A stretch of 64,000 nucleotides of DNA, from contig NZ_OZ075110.1 in NCBI RefSeq assembly GCF_964186625.1, positions 248,001-312,000 of the forward strand, in the 5' to 3' direction. The notes below the pieces were generated by a model. It was not told the origin of the DNA. It saw only the letters and a program-made list of their open reading frames with translations, and ran no database searches. Shown in pieces: positions 26,086-34,966 of this stretch; position 1 is the stretch's first letter; each line of letters starts with the position of its first letter. A program made the position numbers and the translations under genes. This DNA is from Asticcacaulis sp. MM231. Its GTDB lineage: Bacteria > Pseudomonadota > Alphaproteobacteria > Caulobacterales > Caulobacteraceae.

Positions 26086-26957
26086 AAATCGCCATCGCTA
26101 TAGCGACCGCCGGACGGCGCGCGGGCTTGTCGGACACCTTGGGCTATCTGCGCCAGCAGACCCGCATGGCCGACAGTCTGTACCTGTGCCCCGCGGCAAG
26201 CACCGATCTCGACCTCGACGCCCTGACCGATTATCCCTGCCCCTCCAAGGTCGTTCAGGGTGAGCGCGGTCTGCCGGCGCAACGCAACGCCATCCTGCGC
26301 GCCTTGGGCGACGAGGACATTGTTGTCTTTTTCGACGATGACTACCTGCCTGAGCCCGGCTTCCTGGCCGAGCTCGAAACCTTGTTCGCCCGTCACCCGG
26401 ATCTGGTGATCGCCACCGGTCACGTCCTCGCCGACGGCGCGCAGGGGCCGGGCATACTCTACGATGACGCGGTCAGGCTGATTCAGGCCCTGCCGCCGCT
26501 GACGACGGATCGTTTGGAAACCACCTTTGGCGGCTACGGCTGCAATATGGCGGTCCGCGTCTGCGTCATGCGCGAGGCCAGGGTTGAGTTCGATGAACGC
26601 CTGCCGCTCTACGCCTGGTGGGAAGATATCGATTTTTCCCGCCGGCTGGCGCCGTTTGGCCAGATCAAACAAAGTTTTCGTCTGCGCGGCGTTCACCTCG
26701 GCTCGAAGACGGGCCGCTCACCGGGCAAACGCCTGGGCTACAGCCAGGTGGCCAATCTCCTCTATATGGTCAAGAAGGGCAGTATCCCGCGGGGCGTGGC
26801 CTATGGTCAGATATCAAAGCACCTGGTCGCCAACCTGGTCAAATCCCTCCGCCCGGAGCCCTGGGTCGACCGCCCCGGACGTGTCGCCGGTAATTTTCTC
26901 GCCCTCACAGACGCCCTGCGCGGCGTGGTCGATCCGGGCAAGATCCTAAAATTATAG
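26082..26957 (+). CDS. Family 2 glycosyltransferase
   Basis: 291 residues. GT-A fold with IAIATAGRRAGLSDTL at the start, the ERGLPAQRNAIL helix and FFDDDYLPEP as the metal-binding Asp motif near residue 85. A WWEDIDFSRRL motif at ~185 is the usual catalytic-base region of GT2 enzymes. GAGGAG precedes the ATG, which overlaps the flippase stop. Expected to add one sugar to the lipid-linked repeat unit. Confidence 0.88.
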   Translation: MKIAIAIATAGRRAGLSDTLGYLRQQTRMADSLYLCPAASTDLDLDALTDYPCPSKVVQGERGLPAQRNAILRALGDEDIVVFFDDDYLPEPGFLAELETLFARHPDLVIATGHVLADGAQGPGILYDDAVRLIQALPPLTTDRLETTFGGYGCNMAVRVCVMREARVEFDERLPLYAWWEDIDFSRRLAPFGQIKQSFRLRGVHLGSKTGRSPGKRLGYSQVANLLYMVKKGSIPRGVAYGQISKHLVANLVKSLRPEPWVDRPGRVAGNFLALTDALRGVVDPGKILKL

Positions 26958-26996
26958 TTTCTGGCCTGATTTTAAAACGAAATTTCAACCTGATGG

Positions 26997-27015
26997 CCTC
27001 ATAGTCCCTATGAGG
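26997..27015 (+). promoter_or_regulatory. Inverted repeat overlapping a Shine-Dalgarno sequence
   Basis: CCTCATAG, three bases, CTATGAGG: an 8-bp perfect dyad whose right arm runs directly into AGGAG, the ribosome-binding site of the short ORF at 27026. In RNA it would form a tight hairpin covering part of that site. A similar dyad lies before the antitoxin gene at 18615-18635. Confidence 0.5.
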
Positions 27016-27025
27016 AGTGGTAATC

Positions 27026-27091
27026 ATGACAAACACCGAGACAAGCGCGACACACACAACAGGGCCCCGGCCAGGCCGGCGCCATGACTGA
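27026..27091 (+). CDS. Possible 21-residue leader ORF coupled to the acyltransferase
   Basis: AGGAG lies eight bases before ATG 27026. The frame encodes 21 residues (MTNTETSATH...) and stops at 27089-27091, eight bases past the ATG of the acyltransferase, which itself has no visible ribosome-binding site. Either this is a leader whose translation delivers ribosomes to the acyltransferase, or it is the true acyltransferase N-terminus displaced by a one-base indel. Confidence 0.4.
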   Translation: MTNTETSATHTTGPRPGRRHD

Positions 27092-28187
27092 GCTGCCCGC
27101 GAAACGACAGCATTTTCTGGCGCTCGACCTGTTGCGCGGCATCGCGGCGCTTGCGGTGATTTTCCTGCACTGGCTGGAAGGCAACGGCAACCCCTGGTTC
27201 CACAACTCGCATCTGGCGGTCGATTTCTTCTTCATCCTGAGCGGCTTTGTCATGGCCTATTCCTATACGGATCGCCTCAAGGCCGGGTTGGGCCTGGGGC
27301 GTTTCCTGATCCTGCGCCTGATCCGGCTCTATCCCTTGATCATCATCGGCATTCTTCTGGGATTCGTGCGCTTTGCCCTGAAAACCATGGCCACCCACGA
27401 CCCCTCCATGCCCATGTCCTGGCTCGTGGTAAAAATGGTCCAGAACCTGTTCATGATCCCCAACTTCCAGGACGGGCTCAGCGCCGACATGTTCATTCTG
27501 AACCTGGCCCTGTGGTCCCTCTTCTTTGAATTCCTGGCCTACATCCTGTTTGGCCTGTTCATGTACCGCAGCAGCCTCGTCGTGCTCCTGGCCATTGCGA
27601 TCGTCGGCGGTATCGGCGTCTGGGGCTGGATGGTCCAGGAGTTTGGACCGGTCAAGGCCACCCTGCCCTGGCTGGAATTTGAAAAGCTGGGCTATGTCTC
27701 AGGGTTCTCCCGGGTCATGTTGTCGTTTACCATGGGGCTTCTGACGTTTGAGGTGTTTAAACGCATGCCGCGCACCCTGAAGGTCAACGGCTGGATCTAC
27801 GCCGCCGTCCTGTTTGTATTCCTGAGCCTGCCCGTGGGCGCCCTGCCCGTCAATCTCGTCTTCCTCATTCTGGTCCTGGGCTTCCCGGCCCTGATCGTCC
27901 TGGCCGCCATGGCCTATATACCGGACAGGGGCCAGAAGCTGGCCACCTTGTTCGGTGACCTGTCCTATCCGCTCTATGTGGTCCACACACCGATCCTGTG
28001 GACGCTGTCCGGTCTGTTCAAGATCCTCCACCTCAACGTCCCTTTCAGCGAAATAGGCTATGGTGTGGTGATCCTGCCTTGCGCCATCCTGGCAAGTTAC
28101 CTCGCCTTCAAGTTCTACGATGAGCCGGTCCGCGCCTATCTGACCAAACTCTATAAACAGGCCAACCCTCAGGTCGCCAAAACATGA
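27084..28187 (+). CDS. Acyltransferase family 3 membrane protein (OafA/ExoZ type)
   Basis: 367 residues with about ten membrane segments. The N-terminus LALDLLRGIAALAVIFLHW carries the conserved DLLRG-IA and the catalytic-type histidine, followed by VDFFFILSGFVMAY, both hallmarks of the acyltransferase-3 family. A DLSYPLYVVHTPI motif lies near the C-terminus. The family acetylates or otherwise acylates sugars of surface polysaccharides from the inner membrane. Its stop overlaps the next GT4 start (ATGA). Confidence 0.9.
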   Translation: MTELPAKRQHFLALDLLRGIAALAVIFLHWLEGNGNPWFHNSHLAVDFFFILSGFVMAYSYTDRLKAGLGLGRFLILRLIRLYPLIIIGILLGFVRFALKTMATHDPSMPMSWLVVKMVQNLFMIPNFQDGLSADMFILNLALWSLFFEFLAYILFGLFMYRSSLVVLLAIAIVGGIGVWGWMVQEFGPVKATLPWLEFEKLGYVSGFSRVMLSFTMGLLTFEVFKRMPRTLKVNGWIYAAVLFVFLSLPVGALPVNLVFLILVLGFPALIVLAAMAYIPDRGQKLATLFGDLSYPLYVVHTPILWTLSGLFKILHLNVPFSEIGYGVVILPCAILASYLAFKFYDEPVRAYLTKLYKQANPQVAKT

Positions 28188-29263
28188 CGCGCAAGATCAT
28201 CTTTAATGGCAAGTTTCTCATGGCACCGCCCACCGGGGTCCACCGAGTTGCAGAGGAACTGATCTGCGCGCTGGACGACCTGTCCGCCGAGGATCCCAGC
28301 ATCCGTGAGCGCTTCGATTTCGAAGTCTTCGCGCCGCGTAAACTGCACCATGTCCTTAGCCTGAAGACCATAGGCTTCACCCAGGGCGGTATCTTCAGCT
28401 GGATTCCCTGGGAGCAGTTCGACTTGCCGCGGTACGCCCCCAGGGCAACACGCGTAAGCCTGTGCAATCTGGGCCCCGCCGTCAGCCGTAACGCCGTGAC
28501 CATGGTCCACGACGCGCAGGTCTACCTGTCGCCGGCCTCCTACTCCAAGCCCTTCCGGATCTGGTACAAGTTTATCCAGCCCCTTATCGGCCGGCGCCAC
28601 AAGACCATCCTCACCGTATCGCACTATTCCAAAGAGCAACTCGTAACCTACGGCGTGGCGCCCGCCGATAAGATCCACGTCATCCATAATGGCGTCGATC
28701 ATATCCTGCGCACGACGTCCGACCCGGCGGCGCCCGGCCGGCTCGGTTTGTCCCCGCGCGGCTATGTCCTGTCGCTCGCCAATGCCCAGGCGCACAAGAA
28801 CATCAAGGTCCTGCTGCGCGCCTTCGCCGACCCGCGCCTTTCCAGCCTTCACCTCGTCCTGTTTGGCGCCGCCTCACGCAGCGATCTGGAAGCCCTGATC
28901 GATGGTCCCTTGCCGGACAATGTCCGGCTCGTCGGCAAGATTAGCGATCCGGAGTTGCGCGGCCTCTACGAACAGGCCCTGTGCCTGGCGTTTCCGTCCA
29001 CAACCGAAGGCTTTGGCCTGCCGCCGCTCGAGGCCATGCTGCTGGGCTGCCCGGCCATCGTGGCGCCCTGTGGGTCCCTGCCCGAAGTTTGCGGCGACGC
29101 AACAATTTACGCCGATCCGGACGATCCCGCGGATTGGGTGGTGAAAATCAAAAATCTTTGTGATAACGAGGAGGCATGGATGAGCTTGCGTAAAAAAGCT
29201 CAGGTGCATGCCGGGCAGTTCACCTGGAAACGCGCCGCTCAGAACTTGCTTCAACTCTTGTAA
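28184..29263 (+). CDS. Family 4 glycosyltransferase
   Basis: 359 residues, GT-B fold. The N-terminus IIFNGKFLMAPPTGVHRVAE is a typical GT4 acceptor-site start. The C-terminal lobe has YVLSLANAQAHKNIKVLLRA and FPSTTEGFGLPPLEAMLLG with the donor-binding E-x7-E. Coupled to the acyltransferase by a four-base overlap. Predicted cytoplasmic or peripheral sugar transferase of the repeat-unit pathway. Confidence 0.9.
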   Translation: MTRKIIFNGKFLMAPPTGVHRVAEELICALDDLSAEDPSIRERFDFEVFAPRKLHHVLSLKTIGFTQGGIFSWIPWEQFDLPRYAPRATRVSLCNLGPAVSRNAVTMVHDAQVYLSPASYSKPFRIWYKFIQPLIGRRHKTILTVSHYSKEQLVTYGVAPADKIHVIHNGVDHILRTTSDPAAPGRLGLSPRGYVLSLANAQAHKNIKVLLRAFADPRLSSLHLVLFGAASRSDLEALIDGPLPDNVRLVGKISDPELRGLYEQALCLAFPSTTEGFGLPPLEAMLLGCPAIVAPCGSLPEVCGDATIYADPDDPADWVVKIKNLCDNEEAWMSLRKKAQVHAGQFTWKRAAQNLLQLL

Positions 29264-29320
29264 TCCGTTTGGACATCGTCACAGATGGTTTTGATCCGGA
29301 TTGTGAATCGATAAGGCCAA

Positions 29321-30787
29321 ATGATGCTGAATATCCCCTCCTTACTGTGTCTGGCCTTTCTTGGATTTGCCCTGTTCAAACCGACCAAGTGGCTTCTGAT
29401 CGCCGCCTTTGCCCTGCCGGCCTTTGGCTCGCTCGCCATCCTGCCGCCGGCCCTGACCGGAGGCATCAGTCTTTTGGTTGGCGCAGCCGCCTTCATGTTC
29501 CTTCTGGCCAAGGTCATGATGACGCCCGGCGGGTTTTCAGGCGTCGTGCGCAACGCCATGACGCTCAAATATATGGGACTGCTCACCCTGTTCACGATCG
29601 TGGCGGTCATCGGCGCCTTTACCCTGCCGAAGATCTTCATCGGGGACGTCTACGTCATTCCCTTGCGTCCCTCCGGCCGTTTCCTGATCGCCGAGCCCTT
29701 GCAACCCACCAGCGGTAACCTGACGCAAAGCGCCTACCTCGTCATTTCGTTCCTGACAGCGGCCGTCTTCGCCCACCTGACAAAAACGAAGGATTTCGCC
29801 AGGGATTTCAGCTGGGCGATCATCGCCGGTGGCGCAGTTACCGCCGCCACAGGCCTGATGGACCTCGTCACCAGCATGGTCGGCATGGGCGATATGCTCG
29901 ACATCTTCCGCAACGCCTCCTATGCCTTTATGACCGAGGGGGAAATCTCCGGGGTCCGCCGCGTCGTCGGCCTGATGCCCGAAGCCTCGGCCTTCGGAAC
30001 CGTCGCCGTCACCAATTTTGCCCTCCTTCTGTTTGGCCGTAACCTGTTCTCGCAGGAGATGCGCAACAAGGTGGTAATGCCCCTTGCCCTTCTGTGCGGC
30101 GCGCTCGCCGGGCTCTCCACCTCATCGACGGCCTATGTCGCCCTGATGGTCGTGGTCGCGGTCTATTTCTGGACCAATTTCCGCCGCCTCAACATCGGCA
30201 CGACCGAGGAGAAGCGCCAGGCTCTGGGGGAGTTCACGGCGCTCGCCGGCTTTGCCCTCCTGGGCCTCATCCTGATCCTGTCGTTTGAAGAAACGCGCAA
30301 CACGCTCTTCAGTCTCGTCGACACCATGATCCTCAAAAAAACGCAATCGGCCTCCTTTACGGAACGATCGTCGTGGAACGAATGGGCGATGAACGCGTTT
30401 TATGGCACCTACGGCATGGGCGTCGGCGTCGGCGGCGTGCGGACATCGGACTTCTTCATCAACATTCTGGCCTCGACCGGGGTGATCGGCGCCTTCTTCT
30501 TCGGTTGCTTCCTGATCAAGATCGTCTTCGCCAAGACGCGGATGGCCGATCCTCAACTGCTGGAACTTATTCGCACCAGTAAGCTGACCCTCATCCCGAT
30601 CCTGGTGATGCAGTTGTTGGTCGGCACCATTCCCGATTATGGCGTTGTGACCGGGGCCCTGTTTGGCGTCATCATCGGCGCGGCCTATGCGGTCAAACGC
30701 AAGCCCGCGCCTCAACCCGCCAGCCCACCTGCGAGCCCGACCAGGGTGCGCCGTTCCCCAAAGACTGAGCCAATCCCGAAGGCCTGA
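29321..30787 (+). CDS. Polysaccharide polymerase/ligase-like membrane protein (Wzy-like)
   Basis: 488 residues with about 11-12 hydrophobic segments and one large soluble loop around residues ~315-375 (ESASFTERSSWNEW-type region with GMGVGVGGVRTS), the layout of O-antigen polymerase/ligase family proteins. The C-terminal ~30 residues are Pro/Lys-rich and cytoplasmic. Position after the flippase and glycosyltransferases supports a polymerase role. Sequence conservation in this family is poor, so ligase remains possible. Confidence 0.78.
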   Translation: MMLNIPSLLCLAFLGFALFKPTKWLLIAAFALPAFGSLAILPPALTGGISLLVGAAAFMFLLAKVMMTPGGFSGVVRNAMTLKYMGLLTLFTIVAVIGAFTLPKIFIGDVYVIPLRPSGRFLIAEPLQPTSGNLTQSAYLVISFLTAAVFAHLTKTKDFARDFSWAIIAGGAVTAATGLMDLVTSMVGMGDMLDIFRNASYAFMTEGEISGVRRVVGLMPEASAFGTVAVTNFALLLFGRNLFSQEMRNKVVMPLALLCGALAGLSTSSTAYVALMVVVAVYFWTNFRRLNIGTTEEKRQALGEFTALAGFALLGLILILSFEETRNTLFSLVDTMILKKTQSASFTERSSWNEWAMNAFYGTYGMGVGVGGVRTSDFFINILASTGVIGAFFFGCFLIKIVFAKTRMADPQLLELIRTSKLTLIPILVMQLLVGTIPDYGVVTGALFGVIIGAAYAVKRKPAPQPASPPASPTRVRRSPKTEPIPKA

Positions 30788-30870
30788 TCTCCGTCGGGGA
30801 TTGGCCCAAAGTTTGCACGTCTAAGGGCGCAGGGATCGCTCATGCGGTTCGTCACGATACAGGAATAGGT

Positions 30871-31932
30871 ATGTCTGAACAAAAACCGCAACGCGTCACC
30901 TGGGTGGACCTCGCACGAGGCGTGGGCATCCTGCTGGTCGTCATCGGCCATGCCGCCGGCGGCATCATCGATTCCCCGCTAGGGGCGCAGGCCTCGGGCA
31001 TCCGGTACGTGTTCCTGACCATCTACACCTTCCACATGCCTCTCTTCTTTATCCTGTCAGGTCTGTTTATCGCCGAGCGCCTGAAAGCCGATCCGAAGAA
31101 GTTCGTCACCAACACCTTCACCAAGATCGCGCGCGCCTATTTCACCTGGGCGATTATCCAGTTCACCGTAATCTATATGATGGGCAGCCTGCTCAACCAT
31201 CCGGCCACCGGCGGCTATCTGCAAAACCTGGTGGCTATCATCTGGGCGCCCGTTTCACAGTTCTGGTTCCTATACGCCCTGTTCTTCATGCAGATCGCCG
31301 CCTGGATGATCGTGCCGCGCACCGGCGCCACCGGGTTCTTTGCGCTGGCGACCGTCGTCTACCTCGCCTTTGAAACCTTTGGCGTGCCTGAAGCCATGAA
31401 CTACCCGCCCGTAGGCCAGTTCTGCACCTTCATCATCAGTTTCGGGATAGGCGTCGCCGTCGGGCCCCATCTCAGCCGGATCAAGGTCCTGCACAACACC
31501 TCGCCCGTCCTGCCCGCTCTGGCCTTCATCGCATGGCTTGGCCTCTACTATCTCGGCTATGTCCTCGCCAGCCAGAAGCTGGGCGCGGACTGGGTACTGC
31601 GTTCCCAAGGCGCCGAGATCGCCTACAGCGTAAACAAGATCATGTTCTATCCCGCCGGACTGGCCGGCACGGCCATGGTCATCCTGGCCTGTTGCGCCAA
31701 CATCATCCCCCTTCGTCCGGTGTTTGAGTATCTGGGCAAGCACTCGATGCCGATTTTCCTCACCCATATTCTCTTCATTGCCGGCACGCGTATCGTGCTG
31801 CTCAAGATCTTCGGCACCCTTGACGCCACCCTTTTGCTGGTTATTATCTCCATCGTCGGCACGGTGGGGTCGCTGGTCTTCTTTGAGATCATGAAGCGAC
31901 TCAAATTAACCAAAGCCCTGGCGTTAATTTAG
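30871..31932 (+). CDS. Acyltransferase family 3 membrane protein
   Basis: 353 residues with about ten membrane helices. TWVDLARGVGILLVVIGHAA at the N-terminus contains the conserved D-x-x-RG and catalytic-type His, then FHMPLFFILSGLF; GKHSMPIFLTHILF lies near the C-terminus. This is the fucose-4-O-acetylase-like branch of the family and only distantly similar to the neighbour at 27084. AGGAATAGG precedes the ATG. Likely adds acetyl groups to the exopolysaccharide. Confidence 0.88.
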   Translation: MSEQKPQRVTWVDLARGVGILLVVIGHAAGGIIDSPLGAQASGIRYVFLTIYTFHMPLFFILSGLFIAERLKADPKKFVTNTFTKIARAYFTWAIIQFTVIYMMGSLLNHPATGGYLQNLVAIIWAPVSQFWFLYALFFMQIAAWMIVPRTGATGFFALATVVYLAFETFGVPEAMNYPPVGQFCTFIISFGIGVAVGPHLSRIKVLHNTSPVLPALAFIAWLGLYYLGYVLASQKLGADWVLRSQGAEIAYSVNKIMFYPAGLAGTAMVILACCANIIPLRPVFEYLGKHSMPIFLTHILFIAGTRIVLLKIFGTLDATLLLVIISIVGTVGSLVFFEIMKRLKLTKALALI

Positions 31933-32167
31933 CCAATCGGTCGGCGAAGCGAGAATATCACAGCCCTGCGTTGTCGCCCGTTTGCATCACACAAATGTTA
32001 TTGTGCGGTGCGGCATCGCTTGTCCGGGGAAAGATTGTTTTAAAATCGGCCTTTGCGGTGTTGCTGCCGCCTATTGTGTCACAATTAGGCGTTAAAATAT
32101 TTGCATTGCGGCACGTATCGTTTAGATTAACTTTTGACCAAAAGCGCCGAGCCGGAATGGTGACATT

Positions 32168-32887
32168 ATGAATACCAAGTCCTCGATTGGCCTGTCCATG
32201 CGTGATGAGCCAAGATTTGCACAGCCGAGAAGGCCAGAGCGCGCGGCGTCCACGCGCCAGGGCGGCGCGGTAAGTCTTAACCGCTTTCTTGTGCGCGCGT
32301 GTGACCTGATCCTGTGCACCCTGCTCATCCTGTTCCTGTTGCCGGTGTTTCTCACCGTTGCGCTGCTGATCTACCTTCAGGACCGCGGCCCCGTCTTTTT
32401 CGTGCAAAACCGCGTCGGCCGGCATGGCAGAGACTTCAAGTGCATGAAATTCCGCAGCATGAGCTGCAACGCCGACGTCGTCTTCCAGCGCTACCTCGAT
32501 GCCCACCCCCATGAAGCCGCCAACTGGCATGAGTATCGTAAGCTCGACCGCGATCCGCGTATTACCCCCATCGGTCGCTTTATCCGCAAGACAAGCATCG
32601 ACGAGTTTCCGCAACTCATTAACGTCCTGAAGGGCGAGATGAGCCTCGTAGGCCCTCGACCCATCATGCGGGATGAGGTTGAAAAGTATGGCCCGTCCTA
32701 TAAAGTCTATAAGTCGATGTTACCTGGCATCACGGGGCTCTGGCAGGTCATGGGCCGTAACAACCTGACCTATAGAAAGCGCGTGGTCCTTGACCGCGTC
32801 TTTGCCGGCAAAATATCTATCACCTACTACCTAACGATCCTGGTCATGACGGTGCCCGCTGTTCTTTTGCAGCGCGGCTCAAAATAG
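32168..32887 (+). CDS. Initiating sugar-phosphate transferase (second copy)
   Basis: 239 residues, the same WbaP-C/PssY architecture as 20207-20908: a basic N-terminus, one membrane helix (~40-62), GRHGRDFKCMKFRSM, DPRITPIGRFIRKTSIDEFPQ, GEMSLVGPRPIM, LPGITGLWQVMGRNNLTY. The two copies are clearly paralogous and sit at opposite ends of the exopolysaccharide gene run. It transfers hexose-1-phosphate to undecaprenyl phosphate. The 230 bases upstream contain an AT-rich tract likely to be its own promoter. Confidence 0.92.
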   Translation: MNTKSSIGLSMRDEPRFAQPRRPERAASTRQGGAVSLNRFLVRACDLILCTLLILFLLPVFLTVALLIYLQDRGPVFFVQNRVGRHGRDFKCMKFRSMSCNADVVFQRYLDAHPHEAANWHEYRKLDRDPRITPIGRFIRKTSIDEFPQLINVLKGEMSLVGPRPIMRDEVEKYGPSYKVYKSMLPGITGLWQVMGRNNLTYRKRVVLDRVFAGKISITYYLTILVMTVPAVLLQRGSK

Positions 32888-32958
32888 GCTAAACGGTGTA
32901 GCGCCTTGCGCGTCCCCACTGAACACTACGCAACACCACCCAGAGCGCCACAAACATC

Positions 32959-33966
32959 ATGAGTTCATCGAAACGGACGCGCAAGGGACGAGGAACCTCA
33001 CGCAAAAGGTTTAAGGTCGCCGATATTTACAAGCGATACTTCAGTACCGGTGCTACGGTTTATGGTCTGGCGATTGCCGTCATCTTCATTCTGCCGTCGT
33101 ATGTCGTGTTCGAGCGAAACCTCAACAACCTGACCTTTTTTTACCCCTACCTTTACCCGGCGATTGTCGCTCTGAACCTCGGCCTGGCCGCCACGCTGAA
33201 AAAGTTCCGTGTCATGGCCGCCATCTTGACCCTGGCCTTGGCGATTGCGTTCTTCCAGGTGCCGTTACGCGATTACATAGACAACCAGGCAGCGCCCTCG
33301 TCTCCTGTGACAAGGTCTTTACAGGTCGTTACGTACAATTGGCTTCAAACGAACAAAAATTACGAAGGCTTTCAGCAATGGCTGATAGCGCAACAGCCTG
33401 ACATTGTCGTCATAGAGGAAGTTCCAGCTGTATTCTGGAAAAACTATCCCGCTCTCTCTACGCTATACCCCTATACCAACGACAGCAAAGACAGCAATGA
33501 CCTGGCGATACTTAGCCGTTACCCGATCGAAAATATTGAGTGGGTACCGATTGCCGATCGCAAAATCCTCTCGACCAAAATCAACATACATGGAAAGTCG
33601 ATAACCGTTGTCGCCGTACATCCCCAAACCATCTTAGATGACCACATTTGGGAAAGACGGAACACCTACCTCGCGGCCGTGGCGCCTGTTGTGGGTACCG
33701 ATGCCACCGATACGATCGTTCTGGGTGATTTCAACACCAGCCCATGGAATCCCGTGTACAAAAGCTTGCTTGAAGATGCAAACTTACATGCTGAGCCACG
33801 ATTGCTTCCCCCCCTAACAAGGATATTATTCAAAAAGGACGGCATCGAATTTGGCGCCCCTATTGACCACATTATAGTCAGCGAAAACATGACAATAAGT
33901 GCGTGTCGGACTGGTGATGCTTTTGGCTCTGACCACCTTCCGCTTATTTGCACTGTAGGGAACTAG
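32959..33966 (+). CDS. Membrane-anchored endonuclease/exonuclease/phosphatase-family hydrolase
   Basis: 335 residues. The N-terminal ~30 residues are very basic, then three hydrophobic segments (~33-52, ~60-78, ~84-103), then an EEP domain from ~115. The domain has QVVTYNWLQTN, DIVVIEEVPAV with the metal-binding Glu, VAVHPQ, LGDFNTSPWNP and the final GSDHLPL, the complete Mg-dependent phosphodiesterase set. With three predicted spans the domain probably faces the periplasm. EEP proteins of this layout cleave phosphodiester or phospholipid-type bonds; the substrate is unknown. Placement suggests processing of lipid-linked or phosphate-containing glycans. Confidence 0.82.
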   Translation: MSSSKRTRKGRGTSRKRFKVADIYKRYFSTGATVYGLAIAVIFILPSYVVFERNLNNLTFFYPYLYPAIVALNLGLAATLKKFRVMAAILTLALAIAFFQVPLRDYIDNQAAPSSPVTRSLQVVTYNWLQTNKNYEGFQQWLIAQQPDIVVIEEVPAVFWKNYPALSTLYPYTNDSKDSNDLAILSRYPIENIEWVPIADRKILSTKINIHGKSITVVAVHPQTILDDHIWERRNTYLAAVAPVVGTDATDTIVLGDFNTSPWNPVYKSLLEDANLHAEPRLLPPLTRILFKKDGIEFGAPIDHIIVSENMTISACRTGDAFGSDHLPLICTVGN

Positions 33967-34000
33967 TCAGAACGCCGAAATATAACTCCAGATTAAGCAG

Positions 34001-34966
34001 TCAATTTAGCTTTAAACCTGTTATCTCTTTGAGACGCTGCACCTTAGCGGGCTTTTCTGGAATATTTTCTATCGCTCTATTAAGTTCGAGAACTTTCGCA
34101 TCGACAAGGAAACGATACCAAAGACCTTGAAGTCCGTGATAGATTGCCCCCTCTTTGCCGTCCAAAATGCCTAGCTGGAAAATGTAACGGTAGAGAAAAT
34201 ATAGGATAGGTCCTAAGCCAAGAGGTAATTTATTATATAGTCTTTCCTTAAGCACACGCTTACGCTTAGCTTGTTCGGGTCCTTGAAACTGAAACGCTTC
34301 TGCCGTGTTGATTAACTGATATCGCTGCTTCAGAACCTCAACTGCCTCCAATGTGGCATATTTATTATGCTTGTTAGTGAAGAACGATAGGTCACCCAAA
34401 TTTACATCGCTAAAACCACCATCGAAGGTCACTGCACGGCCGGAGTTCAGAATAATATGCTCATCCATCCAACGGTCTTCGACATGTGCAAGACCGGTAC
34501 GCCAAATACGCAAGAGTGTCACAGGATAGCGACCGCCATGTTTTATCCAGCGGCCCATAAAAATGTGCTTGCGGTTTAGGTTTACACCCGTGACATCATC
34601 CGGTAGCTCGCTTAAAGCGCTGGTGAGCAATTGCGCCAAATCGTTCTCGATGATCTCGTCAGCGTCGAGGCGCATTATCCACTCGCCGGACACCGGTGCA
34701 TTATCCAAGCCCCACTGAAATTGGGTTGCGTGATTCTTCCATGGATTATGAAGGATCCTTGCGCCTTTGGCTGCCGCTATGTCGATCGTCCCGTCGCTTG
34801 AGCCTGAATCAATGATGAAGACTTCCTTCGCGAACGGTTTAATGGAGTCGATCGCGCGCCCAATATGATGAGCTTCGTTATGGGTTAGGATGATGACTGA
34901 GACTATCCCAGGCGTTAGCCCATTTGGCTTTTCGACCACGGGGTTTTCCAAGTTTTGAAGTGCCAT
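34001..34966 (-). CDS. Family 2 glycosyltransferase (LPS-core/KdtX type)
   Basis: 321 residues with VSVIILTHNEAHHIGRAID, FIIDSGSSDGT and the metal-binding MRLDADEI near residue 97, and a hydrophobic stretch near the C-terminus (LGLGPILYFLYRYI). The start directly follows the TAA of the upstream acetyltransferase gene, with GGAG in the overlap. This is the last gene of a minus-strand, AT-richer O-antigen-like block. Probably decorates or extends a lipopolysaccharide or capsular glycan. Confidence 0.88.
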   Translation of the reverse strand: MALQNLENPVVEKPNGLTPGIVSVIILTHNEAHHIGRAIDSIKPFAKEVFIIDSGSSDGTIDIAAAKGARILHNPWKNHATQFQWGLDNAPVSGEWIMRLDADEIIENDLAQLLTSALSELPDDVTGVNLNRKHIFMGRWIKHGGRYPVTLLRIWRTGLAHVEDRWMDEHIILNSGRAVTFDGGFSDVNLGDLSFFTNKHNKYATLEAVEVLKQRYQLINTAEAFQFQGPEQAKRKRVLKERLYNKLPLGLGPILYFLYRYIFQLGILDGKEGAIYHGLQGLWYRFLVDAKVLELNRAIENIPEKPAKVQRLKEITGLKLN

